Positions 30,416 to 38,923 of a DNA stretch of 64,000 nucleotides are shown here, one piece after another. A program made the translations under genes and the position numbers. Below the pieces are notes generated by a model, which saw nothing but the letters and a program-made list of their open reading frames with translations, was not told where the DNA came from and did not search any database. Source of the DNA: Laspinema sp. D2d (GTDB lineage Bacteria > Cyanobacteriota > Cyanobacteriia > Cyanobacteriales > Laspinemataceae); assembly GCF_025370755.1 (NCBI RefSeq), contig NZ_JAMXFC010000030.1:19916-83915 (forward strand), read 5' to 3'. The first letter of the stretch is position 1. Every line of letters begins with the position of its first letter.

Positions 30416-31054
30416 CTAATAACTGAAAAACCACAAGAAATAATTATCAATTAATTCAAAATGCTCGGGGTCTTCTTCGGTGACATCTAAATCAATTAAA
30501 GGCAAGATAAACTCGCGGCGATCGCTCGTCCGTTCCACCTTCACCATAATCCCCTCGGTCCCAACATCACAAAACTGCAGTAAGTTAAACGTATCGGTAT
30601 AAGAAGGCTGTTGTTTTTTCAACTTTTCATATTCTTTTTTGCTCTTTCCCCCACTCACATACTTTTCTTCCCAGTCGAATGCTCCATTTCCCGTCAGTTG
30701 ATAAGGGGGCTTAATTTGGTTTTTTAAAAAGTCTAAATATCGAGTTAAATTTTCCTCATTGACTTCTAAATTAGAACTCCCTAAAATTTCTTGTAACTCT
30801 AATTCCAATTCCACCTCATCTTCATCAAAAATATCTTCTAAAGATAAATCCTCCTCATCCTCATCTTCTTCATCGAGTAATATGGATTCTATCTTGCTCA
30901 TCCTTTTGACTAAATCGAGGACTTGCTCTGGATTGATGGGAAATTCCCCACGTTCCATGAGTCGGGGGCCAAAAACCCCTTCATCTATTTCTATTATTTT
31001 CAGGACCGAGGGGGATGAGGCGCTTTGTTTCCGAGGTTTTTTGGATTTAGTCAT
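30416..31054 (-). CDS. Acidic conserved cyanobacterial protein, putative calcium-binding type
   Basis: A 212-residue soluble protein with a basic N-terminus (KSKKPRKQS), a strongly acidic middle (EEDEDEEDLSLEDIFDEDEVE, about residues 60-85) and a conserved C-terminal domain with FDWEEKYV, KKEYEKLKKQQPSYTDTF and IPLIDLDV, ending in an aromatic segment (YFLWFF). Similar proteins in cyanobacteria are often labelled calcium-binding, which I recall from the pattern but cannot verify here; no EF-hand loop is seen. It is convergent with the adenosyltransferase gene and divergent from the DUF2301 gene. Confidence 0.65.
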   Translation of the reverse strand: MTKSKKPRKQSASSPSVLKIIEIDEGVFGPRLMERGEFPINPEQVLDLVKRMSKIESILLDEEDEDEEDLSLEDIFDEDEVELELELQEILGSSNLEVNEENLTRYLDFLKNQIKPPYQLTGNGAFDWEEKYVSGGKSKKEYEKLKKQQPSYTDTFNLLQFCDVGTEGIMVKVERTSDRREFILPLIDLDVTEEDPEHFELIDNYFLWFFSY

Positions 31055-31152
31055 CTTTAGAGCTTCTCTGGGTCGGGTCAGTCATCAGATCGGTCATAAT
31101 CAAAGTGTATCTCGAACACCCATTACCTTGGAGTAGATCGGTCAAATTCATC

Positions 31153-31812
31153 ATGACGCAAGCTAATTCTATGGAATCTCCTGTCTATCAAGGGCAGTTT
31201 GGGGAATTTAGCATTACCCCAAGCGATCGCCAATCCGTGATCATCTATCGCAGTGGCTTGATGGTAGCCGCCCTCAGTTTCGCGATCGCCACGGTTCTTC
31301 TCTTCTGGCAAGGAACTACCCCCCCGATCATCACCAGCCTCAGCGCACTCTATGCCTGTTTCTGTGTCGCCCTCGGGGTCAGCTTACTGACGATTCACAT
31401 TTATCTCAAAGTCCTCCATCGCTTCCTTCAAGTCTGTTGGGCGATCGGTGCTGTCTCTGCGTTAACGGTGATTTTGACACAGCCTGAGCCTTTTGTAGTC
31501 ACAGTTTATCACCAGGCGATCGCCCTCTTCGGTATCGGATTTACCTTTGTTGCCTTAACAGGCATTTTTTTTAAAGAAGCCTTTTGTTTCAATCGCCTAG
31601 AAACTAAATTGCTCACCCCCTTAGTCCCCCTGCTAATTTTAGGTCACCTCTCTGGTTTATTAACTCCTGCAATGGAAAAAAATCTCTTAGCAGTTTGGGC
31701 TATTCTCTTTCTAGTCTTTGCCCTACGAAAAGCGGGTCAAGACATTCCCGCAGATATTGGAGACAAAAGTGTTTTTGCCTACCTTAAGCAACAAGAAAAA
31801 GAACGCGCTTAA
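31153..31812 (+). CDS. DUF2301 family integral membrane protein
   Basis: A 219-residue membrane protein with about six helices (SGLMVAALSFAIATVLLFW, ITSLSALYACFCVALGVSLL, VCWAIGAVSALTVIL, ALFGIGFTFVALTGIFF, LLTPLVPLLILGHLSGLL, LLAVWAILFLVFAL) and a short hydrophilic tail ending KQQEKERA. It matches the DUF2301 pattern, including the conserved ALTGIFFKEAFCFNRLE. Function unknown. ATG 31153 (MTQANSMESP) is preferred to the upstream ATG at 31105, whose extra residues are unlike the family. Confidence 0.8.
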   Translation: MTQANSMESPVYQGQFGEFSITPSDRQSVIIYRSGLMVAALSFAIATVLLFWQGTTPPIITSLSALYACFCVALGVSLLTIHIYLKVLHRFLQVCWAIGAVSALTVILTQPEPFVVTVYHQAIALFGIGFTFVALTGIFFKEAFCFNRLETKLLTPLVPLLILGHLSGLLTPAMEKNLLAVWAILFLVFALRKAGQDIPADIGDKSVFAYLKQQEKERA

Positions 31813-32539
31813 TCTGCCTAGTCCAATTTTAAGACAGGGTTGTACCTCAGAAAAATGCCCAGCAGCCTAGGTTACTTCACTCCGAGCCCAGCCTTCTAGG
31901 GTCTCCACTAGAGCGACAGGCGGAATGACTAGGGTTTGACTCCCGCTCAATTCTAGTAAAAAATCGGAGTTTTAGCGAATTGTCAATAATTTTTGACAAA
32001 CCTGAAACAACCGGGGCGGGACTTGAACTTCTGGACAGTAGAAAAATAAAATCAGATCCAGGGATTAACCCCCCTGCCATCAGGCCAATCCCCTCATTCC
32101 GTCGCTACATTTTATGAAGGGGATTGAGGTCTGGTTCTTTGAGCTATTCCCCTCGAATTATTTCTGGGGGTAGATGCGCTAACAGCCAGTTATTTTTTAT
32201 TATTTTCCTATAAAATTTTCCCGCCAAAAAATCTAAACCCAACATTGGAGTAGAGATTTTTCTCTTTTTAGTTCATTTTATGTAAGGGTAAAAATGATCC
32301 ATTTTAACTCCTGCATAAATAAAGGGATTGACTCCGATTTGTGGCGGAAAAGGATGAGGGTTCGTTTAACGCTTTGAATTCCGGCAACAGTCCTGAAGTC
32401 AATAAGCTAATGGTTAAGAAGTCCCCACATAATCCAGGTCAACTCTAGTATTTAGGGATAAACCCAGCAAACTGGCATCCCATCGCTCAACACTGGCCGT
32501 GTTTTTATAATTCAGTTTCTTCACCCCTAGTTTATAGCT
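31813..32539. other. Long intergenic region, no gene seen
   Basis: AT-rich, without convincing ORFs. A tRNA T-arm-like motif near 32018-32030 was examined and rejected. The promoter of the glycosyltransferase gene presumably lies near the right end; the gene lacks an obvious ribosome site. Confidence 0.45.
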
Positions 32540-33802
32540 ATGATAATGTCCAAGTCGATTGCTTTAATTTCGGTTCATGGCGACCCCGCCATAGAAATTG
32601 GGAAAGAAGAGGCCGGAGGCCAAAATGTTTATGTTCGTCAGCTTGGAGAAGCGTTAGGAAATTTGGGGTGGCAAGTGGATTTGTTCACCCGCAAGTCCAG
32701 TGCAACACAGCCGACGGTAGTACAACATACCCCCAATTGTCGGACGATTCGCTTAGTGGCCGGACCCGAAGAATTCGTTCCCCGGCAAAAAATTTATGAA
32801 TACGTCCCCGAGTTTGTTCAGGAATTTTTGAAATTTCAAGAACAACAGCACTTAGACTATCGCTTAGTTCATACAAATTACTGGATTTCGGCAGCAGTGG
32901 GAATGGAGTTGAAAAAATTTCAACCCATCCAACAGGTTCATACTTATCACTCTCTGGGTGCAGTTAAGTATAAAGCCGTTTCCACCATTCCTATGATTGC
33001 CAGTACACGCTTAGGCGTTGAAAAGGCTTGTTTGGAAAATGCCGATCGCATTGTGGCGACCTCTCCCCAGGAAAAAGAACACATGAGAACCCTCGTTTCC
33101 ACCAAGGGACAGATCGATGTGATTCCTTGTGGGACGGATATTCAACAATTTGGCCGTGTTTCCCAGGTAGTAGCCCGGGAAAAACTAGGAATTCCCCAGG
33201 ATAGTTCTGTGGTCTTTTATGTGGGCCGATTTGACCGGCGCAAAGGGATTGAAACCTTAGTGCGGGCGGTGAGTCGTTCCCCCCTGCGGGATCAGCACGA
33301 TCTCCGCCTGATGATTGGTGGGGGTTGGCGTCCGGGTCAAAGCGATGGCAAAGAACGCGATCGCATTGCCAGTCTGGTAGAAGAATTAGGGATAACTGAT
33401 TTGACGACCTTTCCCGGACGGCTCGGCCACGACAAGTTACCCTTATATTATGCCGCAGCCAATGTCTGCGTCGTTCCGAGCCATTATGAACCTTTTGGAT
33501 TAGTTGCGATCGAAGCAATGGCAAGCCGGACTCCGGTTGTAGCGTCAGATGTAGGCGGATTACAGTTCACGGTGGTTTCAGAAGAAACAGGTCTACTCTG
33601 TCCACCCCAGGATGATGCCGCCTTTGCGATCGCCATTGACCGAATTTTATCTAACCCCGACTGGCAAACCGAATTAGGCCAAGCGGCGCGGGAACGGGTC
33701 GAAAGTCAGTTTAGCTGGGATGGCGTGGCACGTCAACTGAGTAACTTATACAGTACCCTCCTGGTCCAATCTAGCCAGTCCCTAGACCCGGCGATCGCCT
33801 AA
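32540..33802 (+). CDS. GT4-family glycosyltransferase, sucrose-phosphate-synthase/MshA-like
   Basis: A 420-residue GT-B retaining glycosyltransferase. The N-terminal acceptor domain has HGDPA and the glycine-rich EAGGQNVYVRQLG motif typical of sucrose-phosphate synthase and MshA-like enzymes; the C-terminal donor domain has FYVGRFDRRKGIETL and the E-x7-E motif at HYEPFGLVAIEA. It probably transfers a sugar from a nucleotide donor in the cytoplasm, but donor and acceptor (sucrose pathway, glycolipid or exopolysaccharide) cannot be set from sequence. No phosphatase domain is present. ATGs at 32540 and 32546 are both possible. Confidence 0.88.
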   Translation: MIMSKSIALISVHGDPAIEIGKEEAGGQNVYVRQLGEALGNLGWQVDLFTRKSSATQPTVVQHTPNCRTIRLVAGPEEFVPRQKIYEYVPEFVQEFLKFQEQQHLDYRLVHTNYWISAAVGMELKKFQPIQQVHTYHSLGAVKYKAVSTIPMIASTRLGVEKACLENADRIVATSPQEKEHMRTLVSTKGQIDVIPCGTDIQQFGRVSQVVAREKLGIPQDSSVVFYVGRFDRRKGIETLVRAVSRSPLRDQHDLRLMIGGGWRPGQSDGKERDRIASLVEELGITDLTTFPGRLGHDKLPLYYAAANVCVVPSHYEPFGLVAIEAMASRTPVVASDVGGLQFTVVSEETGLLCPPQDDAAFAIAIDRILSNPDWQTELGQAARERVESQFSWDGVARQLSNLYSTLLVQSSQSLDPAIA

Positions 33803-33828
33803 TGCTTATAGCATCAGACCCCAGGGAC

Positions 33829-33900
33829 AAGAAACCGGGTTTTTGAGCCAAATTGGACGCAAAATCAGCAACAATTTTGTAAAAAAACCCGGTTTGTCTT
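33829..33900. repeat. REP-like palindromic repeat, copy 3
   Basis: AAGAAACCGGGTTTTT (33829-33844) faces AAAAAAACCCGGTTTGTCTT (33881-33900), forming an inverted repeat with the family core. It lies 26 bases after the glycosyltransferase stop. The remainder of 33803-34154 shows only a short hairpin (cccaggaggatcagcctcactggtg region, about 34043-34080) and no gene. Confidence 0.75.
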
Positions 33901-34154
33901 CTAGCGACTGTACCGCCCGACTCAGATATTGACCTGGATTCTGATCGGACTGGACCGATCGAGATCCTTCGGTTAACAGATTTCCCGTTGTTTCAAATTG
34001 CATTTTCCCCTAAAATTCAAGGGGGTGCGATCGCCCTCCCTTCCCAGGAGGATCAGCCTCACTGGTGAGGGCTGTCCTAGGAAGGAATGATCAGAGTATA
34101 AGAGGCGATCGGCTATATTTCCCCCGGATTTTTTGACAGGAGTCATTAGGGCTA

Positions 34155-35288
34155 ATGTATCTGGAAGAACGTGCATTTTGGGTGGCTTGGTCGCAAATTC
34201 CCGCCGTGGGTCCGGTATTGCTAGGTCGCTTGTTTCGGTATTTCGGCAGTTTAGCCGCCGCTTGGCAAGCGGAACCCGAGGCTCTCACTCAGGTCCAAGG
34301 TTTAGGTCGGCAACTGGTGGAAAAAATTGTAGAACGGCGATCGCAACTGAATCCCGAACAACTCTACATGGAACATCTGCGTGCAAACCCCCATTTTTGG
34401 ACCCCTGCCGACCCTGATTATCCCCGGTTACTCGCAGAAATTCCCAACCCACCCCCCCTGCTGTATTACCAGGGTCACATTGATCGCCAGGAAACCCTCG
34501 GGAATCGCCCCCTTGTCGGTATTGTCGGCACTCGTCACCCCTCAGAATATGGGCAACGATGGACTCGCCGAATTAGCCAAGTTCTCGCTGAATGTGGCTT
34601 TACCATTGTTTCCGGGATGGCCGCAGGCATTGATACTTACGCTCATCTCGGTTGTTTAGATGCCGATGGCCGCACGATCGCCGTGTTTGGAACTCCCCTC
34701 AACAAAATCTATCCCGAGACCAATCGTCATCTCTCCGAAAAGATTATTCAAAAAGGATTGTTTTTGAGTGAGCATCCCGTGGGAACTCTCACAAGGCGAG
34801 AACACTTCGCCCAACGTAATCGAATTATTGCCGGGTTAAGTCAGGCAGTTCTGGTCATGGAAGCACCAGAGCGATCGGGGGCGCTGATTACGGCCAAAGT
34901 TGCCAATGAATACAGCCGCGACGTCTTTGCCTTACCCGGACGCATCGATGACCCCAATTCTCAAGGCTGTTTACGCCTGTTAAAAAATGGGGCCGAAACC
35001 ATCATCAATGAAACGGAATTGCTAGAAATGCTAGGGGCCATGCCCAAATATAATCCGCCCCCTTCGCCTCCTCTTCCTACTGCAGTGGTACTCCCCATCG
35101 CAGTCGTTCCCAAATTAGACCCTCCCTTGCAGCAAGTCTGGGAGGCAACGGAGATCGAGCCGATCGCCTTTGACCTAATTGTATCCCAAGCCCAACTCGA
35201 TGCCGCCTCAGTCTCCAGCGCATTATTGCAATTAGAGTTAATCGGTTTGGTCGAGCAATTACCAGGAATGCGCTATCGCCGCAGTTGA
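34155..35288 (+). CDS. dprA: DNA-processing protein DprA
   Basis: DprA loads RecA on incoming single-stranded DNA during natural transformation. The 377-residue protein has an N-terminal helix-hairpin-helix-like region (residues 1-70), the central Rossmann domain with VGIVGTRHPSEYG, FTIVSGMAAGIDTYAHLG, AVFGTPLNKIYPETNR and NRIIAGLSQAVLVMEAP, the conserved DVFALPGRIDDPNSQG, and a C-terminal winged-helix (SSALLQLELIGLVEQLPG). All parts are intact, suggesting competence for transformation. Start ATG 34155 has AGGAG about 15 bases upstream. Confidence 0.95.
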   Translation: MYLEERAFWVAWSQIPAVGPVLLGRLFRYFGSLAAAWQAEPEALTQVQGLGRQLVEKIVERRSQLNPEQLYMEHLRANPHFWTPADPDYPRLLAEIPNPPPLLYYQGHIDRQETLGNRPLVGIVGTRHPSEYGQRWTRRISQVLAECGFTIVSGMAAGIDTYAHLGCLDADGRTIAVFGTPLNKIYPETNRHLSEKIIQKGLFLSEHPVGTLTRREHFAQRNRIIAGLSQAVLVMEAPERSGALITAKVANEYSRDVFALPGRIDDPNSQGCLRLLKNGAETIINETELLEMLGAMPKYNPPPSPPLPTAVVLPIAVVPKLDPPLQQVWEATEIEPIAFDLIVSQAQLDAASVSSALLQLELIGLVEQLPGMRYRRS

Positions 35289-35358
35289 ATCGGTGATTTC
35301 TCTCGGAAAATTGCCCCAATTCATCCAATTACGGGTGCTGTCAAATTATTAAGTTTTT

Positions 35359-35397
35359 ATTCCTCCTCTCTTTCCCCAGGGAGGAGGAATTCTTTCT
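35359..35397 (+). terminator. Hairpin terminator of dprA
   Basis: ATTCCTCCTC (35359-35368) and GAGGAGGAAT (35381-35390) form a perfect 10-bp stem with a 12-base loop, followed by TCTTTCT. It lies 71 bases after the dprA stop. The remaining region to 35736 contains no recognised gene and should include the hemerythrin-gene promoter. Confidence 0.65.
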
Positions 35398-35736
35398 ACT
35401 GGACTCCTAGGAATCTCATGGCAAATTGTGTACCCCCTAAAGACATAAATATTCCCCTATCAAAAGGAGGACTTACTTCAAAAATCACATTTTAGTAAAT
35501 TGGGATATTCTCCCTGATTATCCTGGTTTATCCTCAATTGATGCCTTTTAGAGAGGGAGTTTTCGTGAATAATAAATAAAGACTCTTGCCAGAATAAACA
35601 GTTCCAACTAAAAGGTAATCTTCCTTTAAAAACGTGACGATCTGCCTAAAGAAGGATGAAGATACAACTTCTCTCTTTTAAAGTAAAGGATAGTTGACAA
35701 CAACTTTAAATCCTGAATTACGAGGAGAACATCCGA

Positions 35737-36759
35737 ATGACCGTTCAATTACAAGATACTAAACGCATGGCGATCGCCCAAAAATTGGCTGATATGAAAG
35801 CTGTGCAAAATTTACTCATTTCTAATGAACAAAAATTTATCAGCGCCACCAACGATTCCGATATCCGCGATCGCTTGCAAAGTATGCTAGAGGACGACCG
35901 CAAAAACCTCGGCATCATTGAAACCACCATCATTCAATATGGCAATCCCTCTGAGCCAAATAGCACCACTGAGGAAACCCTCAAACAGGCTCAGAAAATG
36001 ATGGAAGATTCCAAAATGAGCCTGTATGAGAAAATCTCTCAGCATGAATTGCTCAAACACGCTCAGGTAATGAAAGGACTCCTCGTCCATAAAGCCGCTC
36101 AAATCGTCGGCGCTGACATTGAAGTCGCCATCACTCCCCTGAATACGGTGAACTTTGAAAACCGTTCTCACCAAGAACAACTCAAGGGTATTCTGGAAGT
36201 CCTCGGCACTCGTGAACTCACCGGACAAGACCCGGATCAAGGCGTCTGGAGTCGGGTTCAAGATGCAATGGCCGCCTTGAGTGGTGTATTTGGTAGCGCC
36301 GTCAGCCGTACCAAAGATGACATGAACATTCTGGAAATCCTCCGTGCAGATCACCGCAAGGCGGATACTCTCTTCATGGAAATTGAAAACACCCGTGACG
36401 CGAAGAAACGCGAAGAATTCTTCGGTCAACTCTATAAGGATCTAAGCGCTCACGCCGAAGCTGAAGAAGAAGTTGTCTATCCCGCTATCCGCGCTCAATT
36501 CCCAGAAGTGCAACATCTGTATAACGAGCAGGCCGAGATGAAACAACTCCTCGAAGCCATCAAATCTACCAACGGTAGCGATGCCAGCTTTATGACTCGG
36601 GTCAAACAGTTGAAAGACATGGTGCAGCATCATGTCAAGGAAGAAGAGAACGATATGTTCAATAAATTCCAGCAAACGATGAATGAGTCCCAAATGGAAC
36701 AAGTGTCCAAGCAGTTTAAGGAAGCCAAAAGCCGCATTCAGCAATCAATGGCGTCCTAA
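35737..36759 (+). CDS. Hemerythrin HHE-domain protein
   Basis: A 340-residue soluble protein. The C-terminal part (about residues 200-325) is a hemerythrin four-helix bundle with candidate di-iron ligands: H206 in LRADHRK, His and Glu in SAHAEAEEEVVYP, His/Glu in VQHLYNEQAEM and the HH-x-x-EE of MVQHHVKEEEND. The N-terminal 190 residues are a separate helical domain (AQKLADMKAVQNLL, ISQHELLKHAQVMKGLLVH) found with hemerythrin in cyanobacteria, possibly itself a ferritin-like bundle. Likely oxygen, NO or iron sensing or storage; stress role is inference. A strong ribosome site (GAGGAG) precedes the ATG and a strong terminator follows, suggesting a highly expressed monocistronic gene. Confidence 0.85.
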   Translation: MTVQLQDTKRMAIAQKLADMKAVQNLLISNEQKFISATNDSDIRDRLQSMLEDDRKNLGIIETTIIQYGNPSEPNSTTEETLKQAQKMMEDSKMSLYEKISQHELLKHAQVMKGLLVHKAAQIVGADIEVAITPLNTVNFENRSHQEQLKGILEVLGTRELTGQDPDQGVWSRVQDAMAALSGVFGSAVSRTKDDMNILEILRADHRKADTLFMEIENTRDAKKREEFFGQLYKDLSAHAEAEEEVVYPAIRAQFPEVQHLYNEQAEMKQLLEAIKSTNGSDASFMTRVKQLKDMVQHHVKEEENDMFNKFQQTMNESQMEQVSKQFKEAKSRIQQSMAS

Positions 36760-36812
36760 GTAAGATGAAGACTCCGTTCAGTGAGTTGCTAACCTAACGT
36801 TGTAAATTAGCT

Positions 36813-36846
36813 AAAAGGGGAGGGATTATACCTTCCCCTTTTTTTA
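36813..36846 (+). terminator. Strong intrinsic terminator of the hemerythrin gene
   Basis: AAAAGGGGAGGG pairs with CCTTCCCCTTTT (12-bp stem, one G-T wobble, 6-base loop) followed by a continuous T-run, 54 bases after the stop codon. Confidence 0.85.
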
Positions 36847-36935
36847 ATTCTTAACCCATGAAAAAGCGAGTCTTAATACGGAATCCGGTGGTGATAGGTC
36901 GGTCAAACCCCGCACCCTCAAGGCTCGGGTTCCAC

Positions 36936-36980
36936 CGATTGAGCGAAGCCCGGGCCGTTAAGGCTATAGCCTGCCTAAGC
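36936..36980. repeat. Dispersed 45-bp repeat, copy A
   Basis: Begins cgattgagcgaagcccgggc and ends gcctaagc; 39 of 45 positions match copy B at 38300-38344 in the same orientation. Both are preceded by a TAATAC-x-x-AATCCG-like motif (36873 and 38220 areas). Spurious small frames (RLSEARxVxAIA) arise from both. Confidence 0.8.
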
Positions 36981-37007
36981 CCGCTCACGAGAAAATTGAC
37001 TTTTAGC

Positions 37008-37042
37008 AACCGGATTTTGTATAAAATATACGAAATCCGGTT
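37008..37042. repeat. 15-bp inverted repeat near the SDR gene 3' end
   Basis: AACCGGATTTTGTAT (37008-37022), 5-base loop, ATACGAAATCCGGTT (37028-37042); one position is a T-G wobble. A further partial copy (gcggatttcgtatta) follows. It lies 52 bases past the stop of the minus-strand SDR gene and may terminate it. Confidence 0.65.
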
Positions 37043-37093
37043 TTAAAAGCGGATTTCGTATTACAGAGTTTTTGTGAGTGAGACGCTCAAGCC

Positions 37094-37954
37094 TTAACCC
37101 CCAACAACGGTGCCCCCATTGGGATGCAGAATTTGACCTGTCATATAGGAAGAATCATCCGAGGCGAGGAACACATAAGAAGGGGCGACTTCTTCAGGTT
37201 CTCCGGCCCGTTTCATGGGTACTTGCTGACCGAATGAGGCAACTTTTTCCGGGGGGAAAGTGGCGGGAATTAGGGGAGTCCAAATGGGACCGGGTGCGAC
37301 CCCATTAACACGAATTCCTTTGCTGACCACTTTTTGAGATAAGGCTCGGGTAAAGGCAACGATCGCCCCCTTGGTGGAAGAATAATCCAGCAACGTTTCA
37401 TTTCCCTTATAGGCAGTTACTGAGGTGGTATTCACAATGGCACTGCCTTCTTTAAGATGAGGCATCGCCGCCTGAGTCAGATAAAACATGGAGAAAATAT
37501 TGGTGCGAAATGTTTTTTCCAACTGTTCTTGAGTGATATCCTCAATATTTTCTTGGGGATGCTGTTCTGCTGCATTATTAATCAGAATATCCAGATGGCC
37601 GAAAGCATCGACTGTTTGCTTAACCACCTGTTCACAAAAGCTTTTTTCCCCAATATCTCCGGCGATCGCTAGACAGCGCCGCCCTTCTGCTTCTACCATC
37701 TCTTGAGTTTTTTTGGCATCTTCATGTTCATTCAAATAAACGATCGCCACATCTGCTCCTTCTCGGGCAAACAGAATCGCCACGGAACGACCAATTCCGC
37801 TATCTCCACCCGTAATTAGGGCAACTTTATTTTCTAATTTTCCACTCCCTTTATACTCAGAAGCCCGGGCTTTAGGAGGGGGATTCATTTCCGATTCCAG
37901 GCCCGGTTGTTGGTTTTGATGTTGGGCGGGGCGTTGTTTTTCTTGCGTCGGCAT
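37094..37954 (-). CDS. SDR family oxidoreductase, general-stress (YdaD/glucose-ribitol dehydrogenase) type
   Basis: A 286-residue NAD(P)-dependent short-chain dehydrogenase. After a hydrophilic Gln/Pro-rich N-terminal extension (MPTQEKQRPAQHQNQQPGLE) comes the dinucleotide motif TGGDSGIGRS, NNAAEQHP, the catalytic Ser (NTTSVTAY), Tyr and Lys (DYSSTKGA) and the substrate-region APGPIWTPLIP. This extended form with the QQPG start is typical of bacterial general stress proteins such as Bacillus YdaD/YhdF. Substrate not known. The gene is framed by the two copies of the 45-bp repeat. Confidence 0.9.
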   Translation of the reverse strand: MPTQEKQRPAQHQNQQPGLESEMNPPPKARASEYKGSGKLENKVALITGGDSGIGRSVAILFAREGADVAIVYLNEHEDAKKTQEMVEAEGRRCLAIAGDIGEKSFCEQVVKQTVDAFGHLDILINNAAEQHPQENIEDITQEQLEKTFRTNIFSMFYLTQAAMPHLKEGSAIVNTTSVTAYKGNETLLDYSSTKGAIVAFTRALSQKVVSKGIRVNGVAPGPIWTPLIPATFPPEKVASFGQQVPMKRAGEPEEVAPSYVFLASDDSSYMTGQILHPNGGTVVGG

Positions 37955-38299
37955 ACAATTTTCCGTAAACTTTTTAAACTACCCCTTATAAATAGAACGA
38001 ATTCTCTGAAATTGCCCCCTATCTTTTTGTAGATTTTGACTCTAATCCTATGGGCATATTCTTTAAGTTATAGGCCAAATTACTGAGGTTTTAATACGGA
38101 AAAAATCAGCACTGATTGACCAGCAGGGCCGAAGGGTGAGGAGACCAGGAAACCTGCAATCTGGAGCCAAGTGGGGAGATTCAGAGAGTGGACTTATCAG
38201 GAGCAAAACGGTTCAGTTCTAATACCAAATCCGATTTTGAAAAATAAAAACCTGCATCCTGTTCTATCAGCATTCCGTCAGGAAAAAGTGGGGCGATAT

Positions 38300-38344
38300 C
38301 GATTGAGTGAGGCCCGGGGCGTTAGGGCTATAGCCCGCCTACGC
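38300..38344. repeat. Dispersed 45-bp repeat, copy B
   Basis: Direct repeat of 36936-36980 (39/45). Located in the 585-base region between the SDR start and the small gene at 38540, in which no other gene was recognised. Confidence 0.8.
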
Positions 38345-38539
38345 AGGCTGAAGCAGAAAAGAGGTCTCTAGGGATGAGAAAATGCTGAAATAACAGGTGT
38401 GCCTAAACCCCTATCCAGGGACTGTGGTTACGGAAAGGGAAATTCGTTTAAGATGGCTCACAACAGGCGATCGCCCTGGTGTTCAGTAGGGACTTCCAAC
38501 CCAATTCGGGCAAGGGGTATCCACAAAGGAGTTTTTTTA

Positions 38540-38836
38540 ATGAATAACTTTTATGAACAGGATGTTTTATTACTTGAAGTCACCCGGGAGCGATCGATTC
38601 GTCGAACCGTGATGGTCCTAGAAACTAAGCGCAAACGCATCCGCGAGGACCTCTTGGAATTGATCCAGAATATGCCCTTGTTAGCGCTACCTGTCGAATT
38701 AACCAGGGATGCGCCAGAAGAATCGCAAGATATCCTACTAGAGGCATTATCTCGAATGGGGGATGAAGCGTTCGCCCGTTGGATTGCCGAAGCAATTCTC
38801 GATCGCCAGTCTCAATCGGAAATTCCGGAATCTTAG
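38540..38836 (+). CDS. Small conserved protein of unknown function next to ccmO
   Basis: A 98-residue soluble, predicted helical protein starting MNNFYEQDVLLLEVTRE, with basic centre (ETKRKRIREDLLELIQ) and acidic tail (RQSQSEIPES). A clear AAAGGAG lies 9 bases before the ATG at 38540; the longer frame from 38399 has no such site. It is convergent with ccmO, with 87 bases between stops. No known carboxysome domain is seen, so a functional link to the ccm operon is not claimed. Confidence 0.7.
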   Translation: MNNFYEQDVLLLEVTRERSIRRTVMVLETKRKRIREDLLELIQNMPLLALPVELTRDAPEESQDILLEALSRMGDEAFARWIAEAILDRQSQSEIPES

Positions 38837-38923
38837 CTTGCCAAAATCACCGGGAATCCTGCGGATTAGAGAACCCCTGGGCGATCGCCTCGAAACCTGA
38901 ATCCCTAGGGGCCAGACCTCAAG

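Noticed and set aside
31995..32035. tRNA T-arm-like sequence on the minus strand (TTCAAGTCCCG)
   Set aside because: No five-base-pair T-stem, and no matching acceptor, D or anticodon arms around it.
36858..37046. Small frame with RLSEARAVKAIACL, similar to one at 38171-38371
   Set aside because: The similarity comes from the 45-bp DNA repeat; the frames have no other shared sequence and no ribosome sites.
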